Of a stretch of DNA of 46,605 nucleotides, positions 17,301-25,277 are shown in pieces (the stretch's first letter is position 1; each line of letters starts with the position of its first letter). The position numbers and the translations under genes were made by a program. The DNA comes from an uncultured Bacteroidales bacterium (GTDB taxonomy: Bacteria > Bacteroidota > Bacteroidia > Bacteroidales > Bacteroidaceae). The stretch is taken from positions 1 to 46,605 of the forward strand of contig CADAPC010000016.1 of the NCBI GenBank assembly GCA_902789725.1. Reading direction: 5' to 3'. A model generated the notes under the pieces. That model was given only the letters and a program-made list of their open reading frames with translations. It had not been told where the DNA came from and did not search any database.

Positions 17301-18325
17301 AATCTCGCATTGCCTTTCTTTTCTTTCTTGTTCTTGTCCTTTTTGTTCTCAACATCTTCATAGGCTCTGTCCACATCGATGCCGCTGAAGTGGTAAAGGT
17401 CTTGATAGGGAGTCTTTCGCGCCTTTCTGTTTTTGGTCGAGTGGTGGAAGATGGTCCTACAGCCTACATCGTTCTTGGCTCGCGCCTTCCCGCTGCCGTA
17501 ACGGCGGCTTTGGCTGGTGCGGGTTTGGCTACGTCTGGTTTGCTCCTGCAAACAGCCTTCCATAATCCCCTTGCTGGTCCCTCCATTCTTGGTATTTCTT
17601 CTGGCGCAAATTTGGGTGTGGCCATTGTGATGCTCGCTTTGGGAGGAAGTATCACTGCTGGCATGTATCAGTGGACTGGCTACCTTGCAGTGGTGGGGGC
17701 CGCCTTTGCCGGAAGTTTACTCATCATGGGACTATTGCTCCTTTTTTCTTCTTTGCTCAAGAACAACCTGATGTTGCTCATCACAGGCATCATGATGGGT
17801 TACATCACTTCCTCAGTCATTTCGTTGCTCAATTTCCTCGCCTCAGTCGATAACATTCAGAGTTTCCTCATTTGGGGCATGGGAAATTTTAATAGTGTCT
17901 CCCTACAGCAACTACCCATTTTCTCTTCGCTCACCATTTTGGGCCTGATACTCGCTTTGCTGCTTATTAAGCCCCTCAATGCCATTCTTCTTGGCGAGAA
18001 CTACGCCACCAACCTTGGTGTCAACATTCTGCATACGCGCAATCTTCTTCTTCTTGCCACGGGGCTTCTCACTGCTGTCATTACAGCCTATTGCGGTCCC
18101 ATTGCATTTCTCGGACTTGCTACCCCCCATGTGGCCTTCCTTCTGCTCGGCACCAGCAATCATCGGCAGCTCCTGCCTGCCACTATGTTGATGGGGGCTG
18201 TCCTTGCGTTGTTGTGCAATCTGCTCTGCACCCTCCCCTCCGTCACGGTCATTCCCCTCAATGCAGTCACTCCCATTCTGGGTGCTCCAGTCATTCTTTA
18301 TATCATCATGAAAAGAAAGGCTTGA
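17297..18325 (+). CDS. btuC: Cobalamin ABC transporter permease (FecCD family)
   Basis: This 342-aa, strongly hydrophobic protein has about ten membrane segments. Family motifs are present: GSRLPAAVTAALAGAGLATSG with LLQTAFHNPLAGPSILGIS (the conserved FecCD stretch), YCGPIAFLGLATPHVA, and the ATPase-contacting loop. It transports cobalamin inward with BtuF. Oddly, no ATPase gene (btuD) follows: after the stop there are only 100 bp and then an unrelated gene with its own promoter, so the ATPase must come from elsewhere if the system works. Confidence 0.92.
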   Translation: MKSRIAFLFFLVLVLFVLNIFIGSVHIDAAEVVKVLIGSLSRLSVFGRVVEDGPTAYIVLGSRLPAAVTAALAGAGLATSGLLLQTAFHNPLAGPSILGISSGANLGVAIVMLALGGSITAGMYQWTGYLAVVGAAFAGSLLIMGLLLLFSSLLKNNLMLLITGIMMGYITSSVISLLNFLASVDNIQSFLIWGMGNFNSVSLQQLPIFSSLTILGLILALLLIKPLNAILLGENYATNLGVNILHTRNLLLLATGLLTAVITAYCGPIAFLGLATPHVAFLLLGTSNHRQLLPATMLMGAVLALLCNLLCTLPSVTVIPLNAVTPILGAPVILYIIMKRKA

Positions 18326-18392
18326 ATGCTTTCATCTATGTGAGGAGAGTGTTAAAAAATGAATAAATTGCATCGATTTGTTTCTTTTGTCT

Positions 18393-18400
18393 TACCTTTG
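18393..18400 (+). promoter_or_regulatory. -7 box before the exported flavin reductase
   Basis: TACCTTTG, 25 bp before ATG 18426. No TTTG at the proper distance is clear. It suggests that the gene is not only transcribed from the B12 operon. Confidence 0.5.
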
Positions 18401-18425
18401 TTCAACAATTTAATTTTATAGACGT

Positions 18426-19016
18426 ATGAAAATGAATAATCTCATTTTGGCAATGCTGACATCGGTGATGTTGCTTGTCCCCTCTGTCCTTTCCGCTCAG
18501 GAACAGGAAGGTTTTAAGAAAATTGACGTAAGGAAGGACTTTACTGAGAATGGATTCCAGTGGTTTCGCGATGCTGAACTCTTGGCTGCTGGCAACAAAG
18601 AAAAGAGTAATGCCATGACCATCGGTTGGGGCGGTATTGGCACCCTGTGGGGACGAACGGCTCTGACGGTCTATGTGGCAGAGAAGCGCTACACCAAAGA
18701 ATTTATGGACCAGAATGAGTACTTCACCGTGATGGCTTTCGATGTGGAATATAGCAAAGTGCTCAATTATATGGGCACCAAGAGTGGACGCGACGGTGAC
18801 AAGGCGGCTGCACTGGGACTTCACACGGCCTACACAGCCAATGGTACCCCTTATTACACGGAGGCCGACCTTGTCATTGAGTGTAAAATCATGTATGCGG
18901 CACCCTTCGATCCCAATGGCTTCAAGAGCGATGTGCCCAAGAATATGTATGCCAACTTTCCAGCAGGCGTTCACACCATGTACATTGGTGAGGTGGTCAA
19001 TGCTTGGAAAAAATAA
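18426..19016 (+). CDS. Exported flavin reductase-like protein (FMN-binding split barrel)
   Basis: This 196-aa protein begins with a signal peptide (cleavage near LSAQ, about residue 23). The remainder matches Bacteroidetes flavin-reductase/flavoredoxin-like proteins: NAMTIGWGGIGTLWGRTALTVYV, the FTVMAFDVEYSKVLNYMG-type segment and ADLVIECKIMYAAP. Such folds bind FMN and pass electrons; an exported version implies a periplasmic redox role with unknown partner. It stands 100 bp behind btuC, which invites a link to cobalamin reduction, but the separate promoter argues for caution. Confidence 0.78.
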   Translation: MKMNNLILAMLTSVMLLVPSVLSAQEQEGFKKIDVRKDFTENGFQWFRDAELLAAGNKEKSNAMTIGWGGIGTLWGRTALTVYVAEKRYTKEFMDQNEYFTVMAFDVEYSKVLNYMGTKSGRDGDKAAALGLHTAYTANGTPYYTEADLVIECKIMYAAPFDPNGFKSDVPKNMYANFPAGVHTMYIGEVVNAWKK

Positions 19017-19066
19017 GTGAGCGTCTTTTTTGTCAGTTCAAACGAGAAGCTTGATGTCTTGATGTG

Positions 19067-19106
19067 AAAAATGCCCCTGCATCACTGCGGTGGGCATTTC
19101 TTTATT
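19067..19106. terminator. Bidirectional terminator between convergent genes
   Basis: AAATGCCC (19069-19076) pairs with GGGCATTT (19092-19099). T-rich DNA follows on the plus side, and a run of T on the minus side. It serves the flavin reductase gene and probably the DUF3836 gene (minus). Confidence 0.75.
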
Positions 19107-19212
19107 GCGCTCTTGATGCGCACTTATTAACAAAATCATCAAAAAAGGGTTTTATTTGCAAAAAGTTGGTTTAGTTAAGATGGGATATAAGTTTTCTTCT
19201 ATGATGGTAGGC

Positions 19213-19698
19213 TTATGACAGGTTGTGTGTAGTAGGAGCCATCACATTAGACGTTTGTATCCACTTGCTGCCATGGAGTTTGTAGTTGCAGATTTGGATA
19301 GAGGATTGGTCGGGTTGCTGGGTATAGACCATTTTCTCAATGGGAGCGGAGAAGCGTTGCATGTCGCTACTCCAAACAGAATAGGACACTGAATAGCCAT
19401 CTGTGGCATAGATGTAAGTTAACCTTGACTCTGGGTACCAGTTGCTACCATCCCATTTATAGGTAACTTGGGTGGCGAGGCGGTCGGTAGCATCGTAGGT
19501 GTAGTCATATTTCCGCTGAGGCTTCAAAACCTTGTAGGTGGTGTGCTTGTAGGGAATGGACACTTGCTTATACACATACTTGGCGGTCACTTGGTTGTTT
19601 TCCAGCTCTGTGTTGTAATAGAACTCGTTTTCTTGAATCTGAGAACCATTCATGCACATCGACATGATAATGGCAGCGGTGGCGATGATTAAATTCAT
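19213..19698 (-). CDS. DUF3836-like exported protein
   Basis: The 161-aa protein has a short hydrophobic N-terminus (MNLIIATAAIIMSMCMNGSQ), probably a signal peptide. It has repeated beta-rich motifs with TYKWDGSNWYPESRLTYIY and NYKLHGSKWIQ, resembling DUF3836 proteins of Bacteroides and Prevotella, whose function is unknown. A good promoter at 19766-19797 supports the start at 19698. It is monocistronic, convergent with the flavin reductase gene and divergent from the LytTR regulator. Confidence 0.65.
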   Translation of the reverse strand: MNLIIATAAIIMSMCMNGSQIQENEFYYNTELENNQVTAKYVYKQVSIPYKHTTYKVLKPQRKYDYTYDATDRLATQVTYKWDGSNWYPESRLTYIYATDGYSVSYSVWSSDMQRFSAPIEKMVYTQQPDQSSIQICNYKLHGSKWIQTSNVMAPTTHNLS

Positions 19699-19765
19699 AA
19701 TGTGTGTAAAGTTTTAATTGGTTTGTAGATGAGTTTTGTTGATTTGCTGAATTGATTTTCGAGTG

Positions 19766-19797
19766 CAAAGTTATGGGGTATTGTTTTACGGCGCAAA
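19766..19797 (-). promoter_or_regulatory. Promoter of the DUF3836-like gene
   Basis: Minus-strand TTTG (19794-19797), 20 bp, TAACTTTG (19766-19773). The leader is about 60 nt. Confidence 0.65.
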
Positions 19798-19873
19798 TTT
19801 CTGGGATAGACGGTCTGAATCTGTGACGAATGGAGGGGGGGAGTGGGATGAAAGGCTATTTTGTGACAAATGG

Positions 19874-19905
19874 TTTGGTAGTTTGGTCGATTTGTACTAC
19901 CTTTG
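19874..19905 (+). promoter_or_regulatory. Promoter of the LytTR regulator, next to its start codon
   Basis: TTTG (19874-19877), 20 bp, TACCTTTG (19898-19905). The ATG at 19913 lies only 7 bp beyond the -7 box, so the mRNA leader would be about 0-4 nt. Confidence 0.7.
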
Positions 19906-19912
19906 CGCCATT

Positions 19913-20878
19913 ATGAATAAAGAATTTAAGGAAACCGTAAGTGTTAGGACCGTGAGTGTGGGGTTGTCAGTTCTCGCCTTGGCTGTGTTCAAACCTTTTG
20001 GCTTGGAATCGTGGCAATGGAAGGACTGTGTTCATCTGTTGCTCATTTTTGGACTTGGTATGGGCATCTGTGTGCTGTCGGAAATAGTGATGAGATACGT
20101 GCTTCGTATGCCGCATTCGTTGAGCGATGGGGTGGATTATATTATCCGTCGCAATCTGTGGTTTCAAATCATCAACACACCGCTTGAGGCTTTGATGATT
20201 TGTTTGTATCGCCATTTTATGCTGAGCGACCGCATGCCCAGCAACCTGCTTTCGTGGACAAACTATCTGGAAACCTTGGCCATCATTGTATTCTGCTCGT
20301 TCTTTATTGGACTCTACTGGAGGTTCAAGTTTCGCAGCCGTTATCTGGCTGCCGAACTGGAAGAGTCTCGGCGCATGAATGAGCAACTGCAACAGCTAAC
20401 TGCTCAGTTGCAACAGGAGGTTGTCAGCGGAAATGTGCGAAAGGAGGGGATGCCTCAATCGGAGAGATGCTGTGTTGTGGCCGAAGATTCGAAAGAAGAA
20501 GAGAAACCTCGGCTTGAAGATGTGGTGACGCTTTCTGGCTCGACCAGTGAAGAGGTGCGGCTTCGGATTGGGGACTTGCTCTGTGTGGAGGCTGTGGGCA
20601 ACTACATGAGGGTGCATCATTTGAACGATGGGAAGGTGAGGGAAGTTATGCTCAGGGCTACTTCTAAGCAGATGGAGGAGGAGCTTGGTGGCTACCCCTT
20701 CATTGTGCGTTGCCATCGTGCTTTTCTGGTTAATCTGGCGCAGGTGGAGCAGATTGTGTCGAAGTCGGGCAATATGCAGTTGTTGATGAGGCACTCTCAC
20801 GGCTGCATTCCTGTGTCGCGCAGCAATGTCCCTCAGGTGAAGGAGGCTCTGAGAGGACGTGAAGGGGCATGGAGGTGA
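19913..20878 (+). CDS. Membrane-anchored LytTR-family transcriptional regulator
   Basis: From ATG 19913 the protein is 321 aa. About four hydrophobic helices fill residues 10-140, a short coiled coil (AAELEESRRMNEQLQQLTAQ) follows, and a LytTR DNA-binding domain ends the protein (about 215-315: LLCVEAVGNYMRVHHL, RCHRAFLVNLAQVEQI, CIPVSRSNVPQVKEAL). It has no receiver domain, so it resembles the Bacteroidetes membrane-LytTR type that senses an unknown signal in the membrane and binds DNA itself. I prefer 19913 over any longer frame because the promoter lies directly before it. No partner gene is adjacent. Confidence 0.85.
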   Translation: MNKEFKETVSVRTVSVGLSVLALAVFKPFGLESWQWKDCVHLLLIFGLGMGICVLSEIVMRYVLRMPHSLSDGVDYIIRRNLWFQIINTPLEALMICLYRHFMLSDRMPSNLLSWTNYLETLAIIVFCSFFIGLYWRFKFRSRYLAAELEESRRMNEQLQQLTAQLQQEVVSGNVRKEGMPQSERCCVVAEDSKEEEKPRLEDVVTLSGSTSEEVRLRIGDLLCVEAVGNYMRVHHLNDGKVREVMLRATSKQMEEELGGYPFIVRCHRAFLVNLAQVEQIVSKSGNMQLLMRHSHGCIPVSRSNVPQVKEALRGREGAWR

Positions 20879-20923
20879 TTGGGAATGCTGAACGGGATGG
20901 AAGGGTTAGTATTGACATGAAAG

Positions 20924-20966
20924 AAACGAACCGCTCAAATTGTGTGAGCGGTTCGCTTCTTTTTTA
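20924..20966. terminator. Bidirectional terminator (LytTR regulator / glmM)
   Basis: CGAACCGCTCA (20927-20937) pairs with TGAGCGGTTCG (20945-20955), an 11-bp perfect stem with a 7-nt loop. The plus side ends in a T tract, and the minus side has TTTCTTTC. Confidence 0.88.
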
Positions 20967-20990
20967 TGTCAGGGGAAACGTGCGGGGGGC

Positions 20991-22400
20991 TTATTTCATG
21001 GCATAAACCACGTCCATGATTTTCTTGCCTATTTCGTCGGCTGCCTCCATTGTCGCAGCTTCGGAATAGACGCGGATGATGGGTTCGGTGTTGGACTTGC
21101 GCAGGTGTACCCACTTGTCGGGAAAGTCAATCTTTACTCCGTCAATGTCGTTCACCTCGGTGCCTGACTGCCCTGTGTAGATGGCTTTCACCTTGGCAAG
21201 GATGGCATCCACGTCGGTGGTGGCATCGAGGTCGATGCGGTTCTTGGCTATGGCGTAGTTGGGGTAGGTGGCACGCAACTGGCTGACAGTGAGGCCTGGC
21301 TTTGCCTCGCGTTGGTGAGCCAGATGGCTGAGGAAGAGGGCTATGCCCACCAGGGCGTCGCGGCCGTAGTGGGCGGCGGGGTAGATGACACCGCCGTTGC
21401 CCTCGCCGCCAATGACGGCGCGGGTCTCCTTCATCAGGGTCACTACATTCACCTCGCCCACTGCGGCTGCATGGTACTGCTGTCCGCAGTGGCGTGTCAC
21501 ATCGCGCAGGGCACGGGTGGAGGAGAGGTTGCTGACGGTGTTGCCGGGGGTGTGCTTGAGAATGTAGTCGGCCACGGTGACAAGGGTGTATTCTTCGCCG
21601 TACATGGTGCCGTCTTCGCAGATGAAGGCGAGGCGGTCCACATCGGGGTCCACCACAAAGCCTACGTCCTTGCCGCCCCGGGCCATGAGGGACATGATGT
21701 CGCTCAGGTTTTTCTCTAATGGTTCAGGGTTGTGCTGGAAGTCGCCCGACGGATCGTTGTACAATGGGGTTACATCCTCCACGCCCAAGGCTTTGAAAAG
21801 TTTGGGCAGGAGGATGCCTCCCACAGAATTGATGCTGTCGAAGGCTACGCGGAACTCTTGCCGTTTGATGGCTGGTACATCGACAAGGTCGAGGCCCAGT
21901 ACAAGGTCGATGTGCTTCTGGTCGTAGGAGTTGTCTTCTATATACTTGCCTAAGTGGTCAACGTCGGCAAAAAGGAAATCCTCGGCCTCTGCTATGCGCA
22001 GCACCTCGTTGCCTTCGGTTGCATTGAGGAATTCGCCCTTCTCGTTGAGAAGCTTGAGCGCATTCCAGTGACGGGGGTTGTGACTGGCGGTGATGATGAT
22101 GCCGCCGCAGGCTCCTTCCATGGCTACGGCAATTTCGGTGGTTGGGGTGGAGGCCAGGCCGATGTTGACTACATCGAAGCCCATTCCCATCAAGGTGCCA
22201 CACACTACGTTCTTCACCATCTCGCCTGAGATGCGTGCGTCGCGGCCCACTACAATTTTGTTGCTTTGCACCTGAGTGGTGCGGCGGATGAGTGTGGCGT
22301 AAGCACTGGTAAACTTCACGATGTCGAGAGGGTTCAGTCCCTCTCCGGCTTGTCCGCCGATAGTACCGCGGATGCCTGAAATGGATTTAATTAAGCTCAT
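20991..22400 (-). CDS. glmM: Phosphoglucosamine mutase
   Basis: This 469-aa alpha-D-phosphohexomutase has the N-terminal SISGIRGTIGG, the phosphoserine loop ITASHNPRHWNALK, the metal loop DPDVDRLAF, the sugar loop GEGNGGVIYP and the phosphate loop RKSNTEPIIR. It converts glucosamine-6-phosphate to glucosamine-1-phosphate for UDP-GlcNAc and peptidoglycan. A phosphomannomutase role cannot be fully excluded by eye, but the sugar loop fits Bacteroidetes GlmM. It follows the DUF4827 gene by 12 bp. Confidence 0.92.
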   Translation of the reverse strand: MSLIKSISGIRGTIGGQAGEGLNPLDIVKFTSAYATLIRRTTQVQSNKIVVGRDARISGEMVKNVVCGTLMGMGFDVVNIGLASTPTTEIAVAMEGACGGIIITASHNPRHWNALKLLNEKGEFLNATEGNEVLRIAEAEDFLFADVDHLGKYIEDNSYDQKHIDLVLGLDLVDVPAIKRQEFRVAFDSINSVGGILLPKLFKALGVEDVTPLYNDPSGDFQHNPEPLEKNLSDIMSLMARGGKDVGFVVDPDVDRLAFICEDGTMYGEEYTLVTVADYILKHTPGNTVSNLSSTRALRDVTRHCGQQYHAAAVGEVNVVTLMKETRAVIGGEGNGGVIYPAAHYGRDALVGIALFLSHLAHQREAKPGLTVSQLRATYPNYAIAKNRIDLDATTDVDAILAKVKAIYTGQSGTEVNDIDGVKIDFPDKWVHLRKSNTEPIIRVYSEAATMEAADEIGKKIMDVVYAMK

Positions 22401-22412
22401 ATTATAAAAAGT

Positions 22413-23108
22413 TCAATAATTTGGCGGAATCTGGTAGGTAATCTCGTAGTAGAATGGCAGCACATGGCCTGAGGCATTGGTGGTGCCCGATGTGTGGGGG
22501 ACGATGAGGCGAACTTTTGCTTCCTCGCCTGCCACCTTGGTGAGCTTGATGTAGTTGAGAGGCTTGAGCCACCCGGCTGGCACTTGAGAGTTGTAGGTGG
22601 CCTTCATGCTGCCTTCGGTAAAGGAGGCGGTGTAGCTGCGACTGTAGTGGCTGTAGGTGCAGAGCATCTTGTCGTTCACGCTCGCTTTGAAGATGTTTTG
22701 CAAGGTGGTGTCGGCGGCTTCAATGTCGTATTCAAGGAACTTGCACAGAATGGGACGTGTGATGGTCGAGTCGCTGCGGTCCTTGGCCAGCTCCACCATG
22801 GTGGGGCCTTCGCCTTTGCGCACTATTTGCATATAGACCCCATCGTCGCCAAAGAGGACGAATTCGTTTCGGTCTAAATTAGTCATGCTGTCCTGTGCGT
22901 AGAAAGTTTCCTCGTTGATGACATTGATTTTTCCCACGAAATCGTTGTCGTCAAGAAACTGGGTAATGTATCTTTTCTCTTTTGCCTTCTGTTCTGCGTA
23001 TGTCTCACCGTCGCTGCAACTGGTGGGCAACAGAGCAGTGCTCATGACTGTGGCCGTGAGCACTGTGTAAACTAATTTCTTCACTGTTTCTATATTCCTT
23101 TTAATCAT
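22413..23108 (-). CDS. DUF4827 lipoprotein
   Basis: The 231-aa protein has an N-terminal hydrophobic stretch and a lipobox-like TSC (Cys31). The body, with YITQFLDDNDF, FVLFGDDGVYMQIVRKGEG and YNSQVPAGWLKPLNYIKL, matches DUF4827, a Bacteroidetes family usually beside glmM. The fold is reminiscent of FKBP-type domains, but catalytic residues are not evident. Probably anchored in the periplasm or outer membrane. It is in an operon with glmM; the reason for this pairing is unknown. Confidence 0.8.
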   Translation of the reverse strand: MIKRNIETVKKLVYTVLTATVMSTALLPTSCSDGETYAEQKAKEKRYITQFLDDNDFVGKINVINEETFYAQDSMTNLDRNEFVLFGDDGVYMQIVRKGEGPTMVELAKDRSDSTITRPILCKFLEYDIEAADTTLQNIFKASVNDKMLCTYSHYSRSYTASFTEGSMKATYNSQVPAGWLKPLNYIKLTKVAGEEAKVRLIVPHTSGTTNASGHVLPFYYEITYQIPPNY

Positions 23109-23136
23109 TTTTCTTAGGAGTGCTCACCCATTATGT

Positions 23137-24513
23137 TTATGCATTCTTCTCTTCCTTCTCTTCAATGGGGCCGATGGGTTCTTCCTTCTTCTTGGCAAGG
23201 TATTCGGGAAGTGCAAGACCTGCCTGGTCGAAAAGTTCGTGGAGAGGGGGAACGCTCTTCATCAGTCCGCTTAAGAAGTTGGCTGTGCTGCCTTTTCCGT
23301 CGGCAGAATTTCCAGAGTCCCAAACAGTGACGTGGTCGATGTTGATGCCCTTCACGGCTTCCACCTGTGTCTTCACGAGCTCTGGCAATTTCTCTAACAA
23401 AAGGAGCATGTATGCTTTGTTGGCATCGCCACCAGCAGCCTGCACCATCTTGTCGTAACCTTGTGCTTGGCGACTCAAGATTTCGTAGAGACCTCTTGCT
23501 TCAGCTTCCATCTTGGCGTATGCAGCGTCAGCTTCACCCTTGGCATTGACACGAATTTTTTCTGCTTCTGCTTCAGCCTCAATGATTTTGCGCTTTTTCT
23601 CAATTTCTTGACTTACAAGTACGTTGGCACTTTGAGTGGCCCGCTCACGGTCGGCACGGGCTTCCTCTGCTTTTTCCTCAGCTGAATAAGCCTCTTGCAG
23701 AGCCTTAGCGGCTGCCACTTTCTCTGCAGCAATGGCTTTACGCTGCGCTTCAGCCTCGCGCTCGCGGCGGTCGGCATCAGAGTTTGCAATTTGCACTTTG
23801 GCTTCATTCTCACCCTGCACGGCCTGGGCATTGGCTTCTGCTGTGCGGATGCGGGTTTCACGATTGGCCTCTGCCTTACCGATTTCACCAAACTTCTCTT
23901 GTTCTGCCACACGCACTTTGGCTTCGTTAATGGCTTTGGCAGCCGCTTCCTGGCCAAGTGCCTCGATGTAGCCACTCTCATCATTGATGTCGGTTACGTT
24001 CACGTTGATGAGGCGTAATCCGATTTTCTTCAGTTCCACTTCCACATTGCTGGAAATGGCTTCGAGAAATTTGTCGCGGTCGCTGTTTAATTCTTCAATG
24101 CTCATGGTGGCAATGACCAAACGCAACTGGCCGAAGAGAATGTCGCGTGCCAATTCTTGAATTTGGCCAGCAGTCAGGCCTAACAAGCGTTCAGCGGCAG
24201 CTGTCATGCTGTCAGAATCTGTTGAGATGCCTACGGTGAATCGGCAGGGCACATCAACGCGGATATTCTGGCGAGAGAGTGCATTGGTCAAGTTGGCATC
24301 AATGCTGATGGGGGTCAGGCTCAGGTAGGCATAATCCTGAATGATGGGCCAAACAAAGGTGCCGCCTCCATGCACGCACTTGGCAGAGCCTTTATTGCCT
24401 GTGGTTCCATAAACTACCAGAATTTTGTCTGATGGACATCTTCTGTAACGATTGATGATAGATACTAAAAGTACGATGGCGACAACCACCGCTACAACGA
24501 TGAGATAAACCAT
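23137..24513 (-). CDS. Flotillin-like SPFH-domain protein
   Basis: This 458-aa protein has one N-terminal membrane helix (residues 2-20), an SPFH domain (about 25-190: ILVVYGTTGNKGSAKCVHGGG, RQNIRVDVPCRFTVGIST, LRLVIATMSIEELNSDR), and a long Ala/Glu-rich coiled coil with repeated EAEA/KAEA units (about 195-345). A C-terminal tail includes GLYEILSRQAQGYDKMV. It resembles FloT/YuaG, a scaffold of membrane microdomains. The neighbouring NfeD-like gene is the usual partner. The coding strand is rich in GCA/GAA-type repeats. Confidence 0.93.
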   Translation of the reverse strand: MVYLIVVAVVVAIVLLVSIINRYRRCPSDKILVVYGTTGNKGSAKCVHGGGTFVWPIIQDYAYLSLTPISIDANLTNALSRQNIRVDVPCRFTVGISTDSDSMTAAAERLLGLTAGQIQELARDILFGQLRLVIATMSIEELNSDRDKFLEAISSNVEVELKKIGLRLINVNVTDINDESGYIEALGQEAAAKAINEAKVRVAEQEKFGEIGKAEANRETRIRTAEANAQAVQGENEAKVQIANSDADRREREAEAQRKAIAAEKVAAAKALQEAYSAEEKAEEARADRERATQSANVLVSQEIEKKRKIIEAEAEAEKIRVNAKGEADAAYAKMEAEARGLYEILSRQAQGYDKMVQAAGGDANKAYMLLLLEKLPELVKTQVEAVKGINIDHVTVWDSGNSADGKGSTANFLSGLMKSVPPLHELFDQAGLALPEYLAKKKEEPIGPIEEKEEKNA

Positions 24514-24575
24514 ACTTGATTTTTTTTAGATATTAAAAAAGTTCTGTGTGCGAGTTCTTTTGTTTTGTGAGGGGG

Positions 24576-25151
24576 TTAGAGGGCAACCAGTACTGTGCTG
24601 CCATCAATCACTTGCAGCACTTTTACTTTCATGCCGCTGTTGATGCCTTCTCCTTCGGTCATGGCCTCAAATTCGTGCACTGAACCGTTCAGACTTACCT
24701 GCACTTTCCCTTTGCCGTTTTTGCTGGCAGGAATGCGGAGATACACATCGACAGTCTTGCCTACGCAGTCCTCAATGTGGAATGCTCCGTTGTGTTCAAG
24801 CTTCTTGGTCTGTTTCTTGATGAAGAAGAACATGAGTACAAATGCTATGCCTACAACGATAGCGACAAGGGTGAGCAACCACTTGTTCTCAATGGCGGGA
24901 CTGAAGCAAACGCCTGCCCAGCCAAAGCCAACAATGAAGTTGACAAAATTTTTGATGCTGAAGAGCGAAATGCCTCCGCCCAAATCCATTGTGTCAGCTC
25001 CGTCGAAATCGACATCCAAGTCCGAACTGTCCATTCCGACCAGGGTGAGAATCATCTGAATGATGAAAATGACGGAACCGATGATGGCACATCCCCAAAA
25101 CACCTGCATCCAGGTGTCCATTGCCTGATACATGTCTAAATACGTTTGCAT
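24576..25151 (-). CDS. NfeD-like membrane protein, flotillin partner
   Basis: From ATG 25151 it has 191 aa. There are hydrophobic segments near residues 15-40, 65-85 and 90-110, then a C-terminal OB-fold-like domain (GKTVDVYLRIPASKNGKGKVQV ending VLQVIDGSTVLVAL). This is the layout of YuaF/NfeD1b proteins encoded beside flotillins. The upstream in-frame ATG 25202 is rejected because the -7 box (25180-25187) lies inside that extension. The gene precedes the SPFH gene by 62 bp on the same strand. Confidence 0.85.
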   Translation of the reverse strand: MQTYLDMYQAMDTWMQVFWGCAIIGSVIFIIQMILTLVGMDSSDLDVDFDGADTMDLGGGISLFSIKNFVNFIVGFGWAGVCFSPAIENKWLLTLVAIVVGIAFVLMFFFIKKQTKKLEHNGAFHIEDCVGKTVDVYLRIPASKNGKGKVQVSLNGSVHEFEAMTEGEGINSGMKVKVLQVIDGSTVLVAL

Positions 25152-25179
25152 AGTTGTTGCTTTTTTGTGAAACTCGCCA

Positions 25180-25187
25180 CAAAGATA
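25180..25187 (-). promoter_or_regulatory. -7 box of the NfeD-flotillin unit
   Basis: Minus-strand TATCTTTG, about 28 bp before ATG 25151; it decides the start of the NfeD-like gene. No clear -33 TTTG. Confidence 0.55.
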
Positions 25188-25240
25188 TAACTTTTCTTTC
25201 ATAATTCATCGTTCATCGTTCATAATTCACATTTTTTTAC

Positions 25241-25248
25241 TACTTTTG
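25241..25248 (+). promoter_or_regulatory. -7 box of the DUF1846 gene
   Basis: TACTTTTG, 29 bp before ATG 25278, followed by GCA as in most promoters of this window. Confidence 0.55.
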
Positions 25249-25277
25249 CAGCCAAAAATGTAAAAACAAGGTAAATT

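Noticed and set aside
18326..18343. Start of a btuD gene after btuC
   Set aside because: The frame ends after five codons. It is only mentioned as a possible relic.
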